Positions 23,969-32,626 of a DNA stretch of 44,050 bases are shown piece after piece. The stretch is from NCBI GenBank assembly GCA_945864305.1, contig CAMBAJ010000009.1, positions 1 to 44,050 on the forward strand, in the 5' to 3' direction. The position numbers and the translations under genes are program-made. Each line of letters starts with the position of its first letter. The first letter of the stretch is position 1. The stretch comes from an uncultured Clostridia bacterium (GTDB taxonomy: Bacteria > Bacillota > Clostridia > Oscillospirales > Oscillospiraceae). The notes under the pieces were generated by a model. The model was not told where the DNA came from, made no database searches, and saw only the letters and a program-made list of their open reading frames with translations.

Positions 23969-24961
23969 ATGTCCAGAACCCACCGCCGCCACAAGCGCCG
24001 CAATTGGGGGCGCACCCTTTTGCTGCTGGTCTTTCTTTTCGCCGCGCTGTACGCCGGTGCCCACTGCATGTTTCGTGCCCCGGAGCAGGCCCAGCAGGAA
24101 CCGGGCTCCACTCAGGAGACAGAGGATGATGCCCAGGCAGAGACGCCTGTCTCCACCCCCGTCTCTACCCACTATGTCCGTAAAGAGGACTTTTACACCA
24201 TCCTGGTCTCCGGCGTGGATGACGGCAACGGCGGAAGCGACACCAACATCCTCGTGGCGCTGGATGCCGCCAACAACTACATATACGGCGTCAGCATCCC
24301 CCGGGACACCAAGGCCTATTTCAACGGCAAGAACCACAAGATCAACGCCGCTTACAACACCGGCGGCATGGAGCTGTTGTCCGACGTGGTGTCTGAACAG
24401 TTGGGCATCCCTGTGGATTACACGGTGCTGGTGAATCTGAAGGGCTTTGAGGCCCTGGTGGACGCCATCGGCGGCGTGGACTTCTATATCCCCGTGGACA
24501 TGGACTACGACGACCCCTATCAGGGCCTGTCCATCCACTTCTCCAAGGGTACGCGGCACCTCAACGGCGCCGAGGCGCTGAAGGTGGTCCGCTTCCGCCA
24601 CAACAACGACGGCACCGGCTACGGCAGCGAGGACATCGGCCGCATGCAGACCCAGCAGGCGTTTTTGAAGGCCGTGGCGAAACAGACGCTGACCCTCTCC
24701 AATCTGGACAAGCTCAGCGACTTCGTGAAGATATTTCAGAACTACGTGGAGACGGACCTGACCATCAACAACCTGGCCTGGCTGGGGAAGGAGGCCATCG
24801 AGATCGGTGCTGAGAACATTGACTTCTCCACGCTGCCCAACGACTGGAAATCCCCCTACATCTACCTTGACCCGGAGGAGACCCTGGTCCTGGTGAACCA
24901 GTACCTGAATCCCTATGTGGAGGACCGCGTCATGGAGGACCTGCATCTTCTCTCCAAATAA
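23969..24961 (+). CDS. LytR-CpsA-Psr (LCP) family glycopolymer ligase
   Basis: A 330-residue membrane-anchored enzyme of the LCP family, which transfers lipid-linked wall polymers to peptidoglycan. After a basic cytoplasmic start (SRTHRRHKRR) one helix follows ('TLLLLVFLFAALYAGAH'), then a Thr/Glu-rich linker. The LCP domain follows, with 'YTILVSGVDDGNGGSDTNILVALD', 'VSIPRDTKAYF', 'KINAAYNTGGMELL', 'GGVDFYIPVDMDYDD' and 'VRFRHNNDGTGYGSEDIGRMQTQQ'. The conserved Asp and Arg ligands of the polyprenyl pyrophosphate are present. The ATG at 23969 is preferred over a TTG at 23960, which lies too close to AAGGAG. It is followed after 31 bases by an SLH protein gene, which fits attachment of the wall polymer that SLH domains bind. 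Confidence 0.92.
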   Translation: MSRTHRRHKRRNWGRTLLLLVFLFAALYAGAHCMFRAPEQAQQEPGSTQETEDDAQAETPVSTPVSTHYVRKEDFYTILVSGVDDGNGGSDTNILVALDAANNYIYGVSIPRDTKAYFNGKNHKINAAYNTGGMELLSDVVSEQLGIPVDYTVLVNLKGFEALVDAIGGVDFYIPVDMDYDDPYQGLSIHFSKGTRHLNGAEALKVVRFRHNNDGTGYGSEDIGRMQTQQAFLKAVAKQTLTLSNLDKLSDFVKIFQNYVETDLTINNLAWLGKEAIEIGAENIDFSTLPNDWKSPYIYLDPEETLVLVNQYLNPYVEDRVMEDLHLLSK

Positions 24962-24992
24962 CGGTCCCCGGCGACTTTAGAAAGGAGCACTC

Positions 24993-26429
24993 ATGAACAA
25001 GCGCGCTCCCGCCCTGCTGCTGGCCATCAGCCTGCTGCTGACCGTGCCGGCCCTGGCGGCTCCCGACAGCACGGAAAACTTTGTCCGTGGTAAGACCTAT
25101 ACCGGCCAGTTCTCCGACCTGACCTCCGACTCCGTATTCTATGACAATGTGGCGGCCCTGTATGAGTACGGCCTGTCCGTGGGCAAGCCCGACGGGACTT
25201 ACGGTCTCCAGGACTCCATGACCGTGGGGCAGGTCGTCATCTTCGCCGGACGCATCCGCAGCCTGTACCGCACCGGCGACCCGGAGCAGGGGCCCGCAGC
25301 CTATGCCGGCGACGGTCCGGCGGCGCTTCCCTATCTCCGGTATCTCCAGGCAGAGGGCGTGTTGGGCACGGAGCTGGACGGCAGCCTGTCCGATACCGCC
25401 ACCCGGGCGCAGGTGGCCCATGTGCTGGCCCGTGTGCTGCCGGAGGAGGCTCTGCCCCCCGTCCATGACGCGCTGATCACCCAGGCTTTGGCTACCGGCC
25501 GCTATATGACCGATGTCACGGACGCCACCCCCTACCGGGAGGACATCCTGACCCTGTACCGCGCCGGGCTTTCTGTGGGCAGCAATGCCTTCGGCTCGTT
25601 TTTGCCGGACGCCCCCATCACCCGGGGCGCCGCCGCGGCCATGCTGACCCGCATGGTGGCCCCGTCTCTGCGGGTCACGCCGTCCTGGAATGTCTCCGCC
25701 CGGTATACCAGAGCCCGGGGCGCCACCCTCGCCAGTCTGGTCCCGGACGGCACCTATACCGCCGCCCCCACCACCGACCAGGAGCTGGAAGGCTGTGTCC
25801 GCCATATGCTGTCCTCCGGCAGCAACGTCCTGTCCCTGCAATATGCGGGTATCTCCCCGCTGGGTGCCCGGGAGGTCATGGAACAAGCGCTGGCCATCAC
25901 GAAATCCTACTGTGAGCAGAGCTACAACACCGCCACCTGTACCTTCAACGAGGCCGGCTCTCTGACCCTGACCTTCTCCGCCACCGACGCAGGAGAGAAT
26001 GAGATCGGCACGTACCGGACCCAGGCCATGGCGGCAGCCATCTCCCTCCACGACCAGCTGTGGGAGAGCGGCCAGCTCACGGCGGACATGACAGAATACG
26101 AAAAAGCCCGGGTCTACTACACCTGGATCTGCGAGAACTGCGTCTACGATTTCAGCGCAGGCACCGACTCCATCAGCCACATCCCGTACAGTCTCTTTTA
26201 CAACGGCACCGCCGTGTGTGACGGCTACACCGGTGCCTATAACCTATTGCTGAAGCTGGAGGGCATCGAGTGCACCGCCCTGTCCACCAGCAGCCACATC
26301 TGGACGGTGGCGGACCTGGACGGCACAGAGGTCCACATCGACACCACCTGGGGCGACAGCGGCAGCACCATCAGCTACGACTACTTTGCCATGACGCCCC
26401 AGCAGTCCTGGAACGCCCATCCCTGGTGA
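24993..26429 (+). CDS. SLH-domain protein with transglutaminase-like protease fold
   Basis: A 478-residue exported protein. The signal peptide is 'MNKRAPALLLAISLLLTVPALAA'. Three SLH-like repeats span about 35-230, marked by 'YGLSVGKPDGTYGLQDSMTVGQV', 'DTATRAQVAHVLARVL' and 'FLPDAPITRGAAAAMLTRM'. The C-terminal half is a transglutaminase-like domain with Cys409 (AVCDGYTGAY), His435 (SSHIWTVADLDG) and Asp450 (VHIDTTWGD), the complete triad. In bacteria such domains usually act as proteases or crosslinking enzymes. AAGGAG precedes the ATG. Co-transcribed with the LCP gene, so it probably sits on the wall polymer. A strong terminator follows. Confidence 0.88.
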   Translation: MNKRAPALLLAISLLLTVPALAAPDSTENFVRGKTYTGQFSDLTSDSVFYDNVAALYEYGLSVGKPDGTYGLQDSMTVGQVVIFAGRIRSLYRTGDPEQGPAAYAGDGPAALPYLRYLQAEGVLGTELDGSLSDTATRAQVAHVLARVLPEEALPPVHDALITQALATGRYMTDVTDATPYREDILTLYRAGLSVGSNAFGSFLPDAPITRGAAAAMLTRMVAPSLRVTPSWNVSARYTRARGATLASLVPDGTYTAAPTTDQELEGCVRHMLSSGSNVLSLQYAGISPLGAREVMEQALAITKSYCEQSYNTATCTFNEAGSLTLTFSATDAGENEIGTYRTQAMAAAISLHDQLWESGQLTADMTEYEKARVYYTWICENCVYDFSAGTDSISHIPYSLFYNGTAVCDGYTGAYNLLLKLEGIECTALSTSSHIWTVADLDGTEVHIDTTWGDSGSTISYDYFAMTPQQSWNAHPW

Positions 26430-26430
26430 C

Positions 26431-26473
26431 AAAAACGACGCTCTGCGGAAATTTCCCGCAGAGCGTCGTTTTT
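26431..26473. terminator. Bidirectional terminator
   Basis: AAAAACGACGCTCTGCGG and its complement face each other around a short AAATTT loop and end in T5, between convergent genes. It serves both the SLH-transglutaminase gene and the DUF3810 gene. Confidence 0.92.
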
Positions 26474-27560
26474 ATCGGTAGTACGCCACCAGCAGGTCCA
26501 CCACGGTGCCGTAGGACTGAATGCCATTCTCGTCTCCGTAGGCCTTCAGAGAGGTGTCGTAGACCTTGTCGGCCACCTTCTGGGCCGCGTTATCCTTGAA
26601 CTGATCCCGGTAGGCATTATTGTATGCCAGGTCCGCTTCCACCGTCTCCGGCAGCGTGTCCCGGATGGTCCAATAGGCGTCCGGGTCTACCCGGTACAGG
26701 GCGTTGCCCAGATAGATGTACCCCATCAGCCAGCCGGAGTAGATGTAGGCCGGGTCTTCGCTGGTGGTGGAGGCCAGCACCGCCAGGAAATTGCATTCCT
26801 GCTCGGAGGCGATTCCCCGCTGGTGGGCCATCTCATGGGCCGCCGTGGAGGGCAGGAGGCAGGCGGGGCTGTCCACGTTCACATTGGCCTCCCCGGTGTA
26901 GGCGCAGTAGAAGCCCGTGAAATTGATGACGCTCATCAGCCGGGAGAAGTACATGGCCTTGACGCCGGTGTCCTCGAACGCAAGAAAGGGGAACTGCTTT
27001 TCCAGCTGGTCATAGACCTCGGGGCTGCTCTCCAGAATCTCCTCCCGGGACACGGCGAACAGGCCCTGTTCGTCCCGCTTCACATCATCGGCTGTGGCGC
27101 TGAGTTGTTGGGCAAAATACTCTGTCACCGCCAGCAGGTCCTCCTTGGCCACCGGCTGGGCGGTGATCCCGGACAGGTCCTGGAAGCTGTCCGTCCAGAA
27201 CAGCACGCCCCACAGCAGGCAGAACCCGGCGTAGATGCCCAGGCAGGCACACAGGCCCCCCAGCACCGCGCTGTAGGCCCGCTGTCCCCTGTGCCCCTTT
27301 GCCCGGGCGACGGCGGCGATGCTCCATGCCGCGTAGGCCAGCCCCAGCAGGATTGCCAGGACATACACCACCTCCATGATGGAGATGTCCGTCCGGTAGC
27401 ACAGCCGTCCCAGGGCCCGCTGGATCGGGAGGGACACATAGGCAGCCAGACCGTTCATCCAGGCCCGGCTGCTCCGGGTGAGCCAAAAGGCTGCCAGCAG
27501 GACTAGGTCCGCCAGCAGCCAGATATGGAGTTTTTTGTGTCTGAGAAAAAACGCTTTCAT
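26472..27560 (-). CDS. DUF3810 membrane protein with HExxH metalloprotease motif
   Basis: A 362-residue protein. Three N-terminal membrane helices ('IWLLADLVLLAAFWL', 'MEVVYVLAILLGLAYAAW', 'GLCACLGIYAGFCLLWGVLFW') precede a large extracytoplasmic domain. That domain contains 'AAHEMAHQRGIASEQECNFLA', a zinc-peptidase HExxH with a downstream Glu (gluzincin-like). The family is DUF3810, whose substrate is not known. The start lies 3 bases after the stop of the OppF-type gene, so it is translated from the peptide importer mRNA. That suggests it may release peptides outside the membrane for import, an inference from operon position. Confidence 0.8.
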   Translation of the reverse strand: MKAFFLRHKKLHIWLLADLVLLAAFWLTRSSRAWMNGLAAYVSLPIQRALGRLCYRTDISIMEVVYVLAILLGLAYAAWSIAAVARAKGHRGQRAYSAVLGGLCACLGIYAGFCLLWGVLFWTDSFQDLSGITAQPVAKEDLLAVTEYFAQQLSATADDVKRDEQGLFAVSREEILESSPEVYDQLEKQFPFLAFEDTGVKAMYFSRLMSVINFTGFYCAYTGEANVNVDSPACLLPSTAAHEMAHQRGIASEQECNFLAVLASTTSEDPAYIYSGWLMGYIYLGNALYRVDPDAYWTIRDTLPETVEADLAYNNAYRDQFKDNAAQKVADKVYDTSLKAYGDENGIQSYGTVVDLLVAYYR

Positions 27561-27563
27561 CGG

Positions 27564-28298
27564 TTACTCCGCCGCAGCCAGCAGCTGCTTCGTATAGGCC
27601 TCTTTCGGGTGGTCGAAAATCTCATCCACGGTCCCCTGCTCCACAATGCGGCCGCTCTTCATCACCAGTACCCGGTCACACAGTTGATAGACCACGTTCA
27701 GGTCGTGGGAGATGAAGAGATAGCTCAGGTCCAGCTCGTCCCGCAGCTGCCGCAGCAGCTTCAGAATCTGGGCCTGGATGGTCACATCCAGCGCCGACAC
27801 CGGTTCGTCGGCAATCAGAAATTTGGGCCGCTGGATCAGGGCCGTGGCGATGCTGACCCGCTGCCGCTGTCCGCCGGACAGCTCCGCGGGCCGGGCTTTC
27901 AGGCACTCTGTAGGCAGCTCCACCAGCTCCAGCATATCCCGGACCCGGCGTTTCCGCTCCGCCGCGTCGTATTTGCCGTAGATTCGCAGAGGCTCCTCCA
28001 GAATCCACTCCACACTGTAAGCGGGGTTCAGGGAGCTGTACGGGTCCTGGAAGATCATCTGGGGCCGCTTCGTATAGTGGACCACCTGTCCCTTGTCGGG
28101 CTTTACCATTCCCAGAATGGTACGGGCCAGGGTGGATTTACCGGTGCCGGACTCGCCCACCAGACCCAAAATCTCGCCGTGGCGGACATCAAAGCTGACA
28201 TCGTGGAGGACCTCGTGATACGCCTTTTTGCGGAGCACGCCGCCTTCCTGGTAGCCGCTGGTCACATGCTGCACGGAGAGGACCAGTTCCTCGCTCAT
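27564..28298 (-). CDS. Peptide ABC importer ATPase (OppF/DppF type)
   Basis: A 244-residue ATP-binding subunit with Walker [11 protein letters not shown]-loop '[21 protein letters not shown]', signature LSGGQRQR, Walker B '[12 protein letters not shown]' and the switch His in 'FISHD'. The 'DPYSSLNP' segment is characteristic of the OppF/DppF subclass. It is shorter at the C-terminus than many OppF proteins and lacks the usual Cys-containing tail. Its start overlaps the OppD-type gene by 4 bases. It works with the OppD-type ATPase, two permeases and the lipoprotein encoded upstream to take up oligo- or dipeptides. Confidence 0.93.
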   Translation of the reverse strand: MSEELVLSVQHVTSGYQEGGVLRKKAYHEVLHDVSFDVRHGEILGLVGESGTGKSTLARTILGMVKPDKGQVVHYTKRPQMIFQDPYSSLNPAYSVEWILEEPLRIYGKYDAAERKRRVRDMLELVELPTECLKARPAELSGGQRQRVSIATALIQRPKFLIADEPVSALDVTIQAQILKLLRQLRDELDLSYLFISHDLNVVYQLCDRVLVMKSGRIVEQGTVDEIFDHPKEAYTKQLLAAAE

Positions 28299-29086
28299 AC
28301 GTCCCCCTCCTTCCGCTTGCGGGTGGGAATGGCGGCGATGAGCCGCTGGGTGTATCCGTCTGTGGGATGGTAGAACACCTGGTCGGTGTCCCCCTCCTCG
28401 ACCAGCTTTCCCTTCTGCATGACCGCCACCCGGGTGCAGAGCTTCCGCACCACGTTCAGGTTGTGGGAGATGAACAGCATGGAGATGCCGGACTCCCGGT
28501 TCAGCTTCTTCAAAAGCTCCAGAATCTGGGCCTGGATGGTCACATCCAGGGCCGTCGTCGGCTCGTCCAGCAGCAGCAAGCGGGGCCGGATGACGATGGC
28601 CGCCGCGATCATGGCCCGCTGGAGCATGCCGCCGGAAAGCTCATGGGGGTACTTGTCATAGACCGCCGCCGGGTCCGGCAGCTCCACCGCCGCCAGGGCC
28701 TCCAGCGCCAGTTTCTTCCGCTCGGCGGGGGACAGCTTCGTGTGGATGCGCAGGACCTCTTCCACCTGGGCACCAATCTTCATCAGCGGGTCCATGGAGC
28801 TCATCGGCTCCTGAAATACCACGCCGATGGCCTTTCCCTGGACCTGCCGCAGCTGTGCCCGGTCCGCGTGGAGCAGCTCCACGCCGTCCAGCAAAATCTC
28901 TCCGGAATAGGCGCACTGTTTGCGGGGCAGCAGCCCCGCCACGCTCATGGCCGTGACGGACTTGCCGGAACCGGACTCGCCCACCAGGCCCACGATCTCG
29001 CCGTCCCGGATGGTCAGGCTGACGCCGGAGACCGCCTCCCGGTCACGGGTATGGAATTTGACATGTAAGTTCTTGATCTCCAGCAT
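28295..29086 (-). CDS. Peptide ABC importer ATPase (OppD/DppD type)
   Basis: A 263-residue ATP-binding subunit. Walker [11 protein letters not shown]-loop '[18 protein letters not shown]', signature LSGGMLQR, Walker B '[13 protein letters not shown]' and switch His in 'FISHNL'. 'QEPMSSMDP' is the OppD-type signature. The start codon overlaps the preceding permease stop (TGATG). Substrate class is inferred from the family: dipeptides, oligopeptides or nickel chelates. Confidence 0.93.
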   Translation of the reverse strand: MLEIKNLHVKFHTRDREAVSGVSLTIRDGEIVGLVGESGSGKSVTAMSVAGLLPRKQCAYSGEILLDGVELLHADRAQLRQVQGKAIGVVFQEPMSSMDPLMKIGAQVEEVLRIHTKLSPAERKKLALEALAAVELPDPAAVYDKYPHELSGGMLQRAMIAAAIVIRPRLLLLDEPTTALDVTIQAQILELLKKLNRESGISMLFISHNLNVVRKLCTRVAVMQKGKLVEEGDTDQVFYHPTDGYTQRLIAAIPTRKRKEGDV

Positions 29087-29895
29087 CAGGCCACCTCCCT
29101 GCCCCGGCGTTGCAAGCCCTCGCCGATGAGGCCCACGCCGAACACCAGCAGAATGATGACCAGGCCCGTGCTGATAGCATACCAGGGTGCCATGGTCAGC
29201 ATGCTCTGGGCCTCGGACAGCATATAGCCCAGGGACGCGTCCGGCGGGGTGACGCCGATTCCCAGATAGCTCATGGACGCCTCGGCCAGAACGGCGTTGT
29301 TGAAGCCGATGGTGATGGCCGGCAGCAGCACGGACATGGTGTTGGGCAGGATGTGCACCACCAAAATGCGGCCCCGGGAGGCCCCCATCAGCCGGGCGCT
29401 TTTCACATAGTTCACGTCCCGCAGCGACGCGAAGGCCGTGCGGGTGACCCGGGCAAAGCTGGGGATGAACACCAGGCCCAAGGCCAGGATCACGTTGTAC
29501 TTCTTGCCGGGTCCCAGGATGCTGATGATGACCAGGGCCAACAGGATGCTGGGGAAGGCCGTCAGCGCGTCGTTGAAGCGCATCAGCGCCTCATCCACCA
29601 CGCCGCCGAAATAGCCGGTCAGTGCGCCCACCGCCGTGCCGCACACGGCACCGATGGCAACGGTGGCAATGGCGATGGCGAAGGTGGTCCCGGCGCCCTT
29701 CAGCACCCGGCTGAAGATGTCCCGTCCAAAGTTGTCCGTCCCCATCAGGTGCGCCAGGGAAGGTGCGTCAAACTTGGGCCCTACGGCCATGGCCGAGGGA
29801 TCGTAGGGCGTCCAGAAATAGCCCAGAATGATCAGCGCCGCCAAAAAGGCCGTCAGGATCAGTCCGGCCGTCAGGTAGCCGTTTCTCTGTCTCAT
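29086..29895 (-). CDS. Peptide ABC importer permease (OppC/DppC type)
   Basis: A 269-residue inner-membrane permease with the N-terminal OppC segment 'GLILTAFLAALIILGYFWTPYDP', 'LMGTDNFGRDIFSRVLKGAGTTF' (the conserved GTD..GRD motif) and the EAA-loop region 'SARLMGASRGRILVVHILPN'. The ATG at 29895, behind GGGAGGTGGGTC, overlaps the upstream permease stop by ATGA; 26 more open codons upstream lie inside that gene. It pairs with the OppB-type permease. Confidence 0.93.
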   Translation of the reverse strand: MRQRNGYLTAGLILTAFLAALIILGYFWTPYDPSAMAVGPKFDAPSLAHLMGTDNFGRDIFSRVLKGAGTTFAIAIATVAIGAVCGTAVGALTGYFGGVVDEALMRFNDALTAFPSILLALVIISILGPGKKYNVILALGLVFIPSFARVTRTAFASLRDVNYVKSARLMGASRGRILVVHILPNTMSVLLPAITIGFNNAVLAEASMSYLGIGVTPPDASLGYMLSEAQSMLTMAPWYAISTGLVIILLVFGVGLIGEGLQRRGREVA

Positions 29896-30851
29896 GACCC
29901 ACCTCCCAACCGCAGGCGCGGGTCGATCCGCTGATTGATCAGGTCCGCCACTGTACCGGCCAGCACTACCCACAGCGCCAGGATCACCACGATAGCCTGC
30001 ACCACCGGGTAGTCCCGGTTGGAGATGGACGCCACCAGCAGCCGGCCCAGGCCGGGGATGGCAAAGACCTGCTCCACCACGATGCTGCCCGCCACGATCT
30101 CCGCCATGGTCTGGGCCAGGAACGTGACCACCGGCACCAGGGCGTTTTTCAGCACATGGCGGTAGAGGACGCTGCTCCGGTCGTTGCCCCGGGAAATGGC
30201 AGTCCGGACGTAGTCCTTCTGCATCTCCGCCTGGACGGTGCTCCTCATCATCCGCCCCGTCATGGCGATGCGGGGGATGGCGATGGACACGGCTGCAAAG
30301 AGCATATACTTGACAGCACCCCAGAAATCCTCACTCAGGCCGGGGAACTTGCCGTGGGTGAACCATCTGAGGATCGTGCTGAACACCCAGGTCAGCAGAA
30401 TGCCGGTAAAGAAGGGCGGCACCGCCATACACAGCTGGTTCAGGGCCGTGGAAAGGCCGTCCAGCCGGCCGCCGGCTCTTCCGGCGGAGCGGAGGCCCAG
30501 GGGGATGGAGATCACCGCGATCAGCAGAAAGCTCAGCACGCTGAGGCACAGCGTCACCAGCACCTTGGGGGCGATCAGGTCCCACACCGGCTGGTGATAG
30601 CTGTAGGAGGTGCCCAGGTCGCCGGTGAAAAAGCCGATCAGCCATTCGCCGTACCGCACCAGGAAGGGTCGGTTCAGGCCCATCGCCTCCTCCAGCGCCG
30701 CCACCTTCTCCGGGGTGGCCTGGGTGCCCAGCATGATCTCCGCCGGATTGCCGGAGATCAGGTCAAAGGCCGCAAATGCCAAAAAGGAGACGATGACCAT
30801 GGTCAGCAGCAGCATGGCAATGCGCTTGACTGCGTATTTCATGGTCATCAT
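29892..30851 (-). CDS. Peptide ABC importer permease (OppB/DppB type)
   Basis: A 319-residue permease with the N-terminal signature 'VKRIAMLLLTMVIVSFLAFAAFDLISGNPAE', 'LGTSYSYHQPVWDLI' and the EAA region 'DYVRTAISRGNDRSSVLYRHVLKNAL'. Three closely spaced ATG codons (30851, 30848, 30842) follow GGAAAGGGG; the third has the best spacing, so the true protein may be three residues shorter. Located 39 bases after the binding-protein gene. Confidence 0.92.
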   Translation of the reverse strand: MMTMKYAVKRIAMLLLTMVIVSFLAFAAFDLISGNPAEIMLGTQATPEKVAALEEAMGLNRPFLVRYGEWLIGFFTGDLGTSYSYHQPVWDLIAPKVLVTLCLSVLSFLLIAVISIPLGLRSAGRAGGRLDGLSTALNQLCMAVPPFFTGILLTWVFSTILRWFTHGKFPGLSEDFWGAVKYMLFAAVSIAIPRIAMTGRMMRSTVQAEMQKDYVRTAISRGNDRSSVLYRHVLKNALVPVVTFLAQTMAEIVAGSIVVEQVFAIPGLGRLLVASISNRDYPVVQAIVVILALWVVLAGTVADLINQRIDPRLRLGGGS

Positions 30852-30890
30852 CCCCTTTCCGGGTAAGCGGCAAAGCTGCCGCCTGTCATA

Positions 30891-32444
30891 TTACTCCGCC
30901 CAGCGGACCGTGGACAGGTCCAGGACGTAGATGGGATAGAAGTTCAGGCCTTCCAGTCCCTTGCGGACAGCCACCAGGTCCGCCAGGTCCTGGATATAGA
31001 CGTTGGCGGCGTTCTCCGTCAGGTTGGTCAGCATCTCCTTGTAGATGCCAGTCTGCTCCGCATCGTCATAGCAGGCCTGGGCCTGGGCGAAGAGGGCGTC
31101 GTAGTCCGCGTCGCTGTAGTTGATGAAGTTGTTGCCGGCGGTGGAGGTAAACCGCTCCAGAAGGGCGCGGGCGGTCATATTGGAGGCATCCACGCCCACC
31201 ACGGTGGACTGGTACTGCCGGCCGGCGTACACGTCGGACAGCCAGGTGCCCCACTCCACCAGCTCGATCTTGGCGGTAACGTTGATCTCCTTCAGCTGCT
31301 CCACCAGCACCTGGGCGGTGTCGATGTGGGGCTGATAGTTGGAAGGCACAGTGATGGTCATCTCAAAGCCGTCGGGATAGCCGGCCTCGGCCAGCAGGCT
31401 CTTGGCCTTTTCGATGTCCTTGGTGTAATGGTTGGTCAGGCTGTCGTCAAAGTACTTGCCGAAGGCGGGATACATGCTGGAGCCGATGGGGCTGCCGTAG
31501 CCGTCGAAGGCCAGGTCGATGATGGCCTGCTTGTCCACGGCGTAGCACAGAGCCTGCCGGACGCGGACATCGTCGAAGGGCTTCTCGGCGTTGTTCAGGT
31601 ACAAAGCCTGGACCAGGTTCATGGTGCCCTCTTCCACATAGAAGTCATCGCCCAGCTGGGCCACCTGAGTGCTGGTCAGGTGGGCGAACATGTCGATGGC
31701 GCCGCTCTGGAGGCTCATCATGATGCTGTCGGCGTTCTCAATGATCTTGTAGGTCACCTTGTCCAGATAGGCGGGGGTGCCCCAGTATTCATCGAACTTT
31801 TCCAGGACGATGGAGTCCTGGGCGGTGCGGGACACAAACTTGAAGGGCCCGGTGCCCACGGGGGCGGTGTCCTGCTGGTCATAATCCACGGGCAGAATGG
31901 CCGTTGTCATGTAGGAAATAAATTCGTTGCTGGGTTCGGAAATGGTGATTGCGACGGTGCGCTCATCAAGAATCTCTACCGCCTGGATAACAGAAAACGC
32001 CTCCACCAGGGGGTCTCCCTCAGAGGTGTCGGCGCAGCGATCGATGGAATATTTCACATCCTCCGCCGTCACCGTCTCACCGTTGTGGAACTTCACACCC
32101 TCCCGCAGGGTAAAGGTGTACGTCATTCGATCATCGGAGACCGTGTAGTCCTCGGCAACAGCAGGGATCAAATCACCTGTGGAAGTCGGCTTCATCAAAC
32201 CTTCAAACACATTGAACATGACTTCTTTGGTTCCTGCCGCCACCGCTTTGTGGGGGTCAAGACTCTCGTCCAGGTCCTGGGCGATACCCACCGTGATCTC
32301 GTTGGCGTGGGCTACCGCTTCGGTAGAGCCAGTTTCGTTCTGTCCATCTTCCGAGGCCTTTTCTGTGCTGCTGTCTCCGCAACCGGTGAGTACAGCGCCC
32401 AGGAGGCTGACCAGAAGAAGGAGTGCCATCAGTTTCTTCTTCAT
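30891..32444 (-). CDS. Peptide-binding lipoprotein (extracellular solute-binding family 5)
   Basis: A 517-residue SBP_bac_5 protein. The lipobox 'LGAVLTGCG' gives the lipidated Cys22. The family signature is seen in 'AVAEDYTVSDDRMTYTFTLREGVKFHNGETVTAEDVKYSIDR' (segment at roughly residues 85-130). Later landmarks are 'NNAEKPFDDVRVRQALCYAVDKQAI' and 'VVGVDASNMTARALLERF'. The ATG at 32444 follows AAAGGAG; the 29 open codons upstream are leader. First gene of the six-gene peptide importer operon. Substrate (di/oligopeptide) is a family-level inference. Confidence 0.92.
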   Translation of the reverse strand: MKKKLMALLLLVSLLGAVLTGCGDSSTEKASEDGQNETGSTEAVAHANEITVGIAQDLDESLDPHKAVAAGTKEVMFNVFEGLMKPTSTGDLIPAVAEDYTVSDDRMTYTFTLREGVKFHNGETVTAEDVKYSIDRCADTSEGDPLVEAFSVIQAVEILDERTVAITISEPSNEFISYMTTAILPVDYDQQDTAPVGTGPFKFVSRTAQDSIVLEKFDEYWGTPAYLDKVTYKIIENADSIMMSLQSGAIDMFAHLTSTQVAQLGDDFYVEEGTMNLVQALYLNNAEKPFDDVRVRQALCYAVDKQAIIDLAFDGYGSPIGSSMYPAFGKYFDDSLTNHYTKDIEKAKSLLAEAGYPDGFEMTITVPSNYQPHIDTAQVLVEQLKEINVTAKIELVEWGTWLSDVYAGRQYQSTVVGVDASNMTARALLERFTSTAGNNFINYSDADYDALFAQAQACYDDAEQTGIYKEMLTNLTENAANVYIQDLADLVAVRKGLEGLNFYPIYVLDLSTVRWAE

Positions 32445-32542
32445 GTCGTTCTTCTCCTTTGCATCACTGCCGCTTTGGGTCAGTGTTGGACGGTATTGTC
32501 CGCCCTGACAGAAATGGTTGGCTCTATTCAATTGTAAAAGGA

Positions 32543-32587
32543 GCCTTGCGAAAGGTCGTTATTTTTATAACGAGCCATCCGCAAGGC
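32543..32587 (-). promoter_or_regulatory. Inverted repeat at the start site of the peptide importer operon
   Basis: GCCTTGCG (32543-32550) and CGCAAGGC (32580-32587) flank an inner inverted repeat CGTTAT/ATAACG around TTTT. The outer arm overlaps the predicted transcription start (about 32583). It can act as an operator or as a 5' mRNA hairpin. Confidence 0.6.
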
Positions 32588-32589
32588 GT

Positions 32590-32618
32590 ATTGTACACGA
32601 TAAGGTCTGTGATTGCAA
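32590..32618 (-). promoter_or_regulatory. Promoter of the peptide importer operon
   Basis: On the minus strand TTGCAA (32618-32613) and TACAAT (32595-32590) are separated by 17 bases. The leader to the lipoprotein ATG is about 140 bases. The -35 box lies just downstream of the AI-2E permease gene's end at 32627, so this unit starts separately from it. Confidence 0.72.
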
Positions 32619-32626
32619 GCCCTTTT

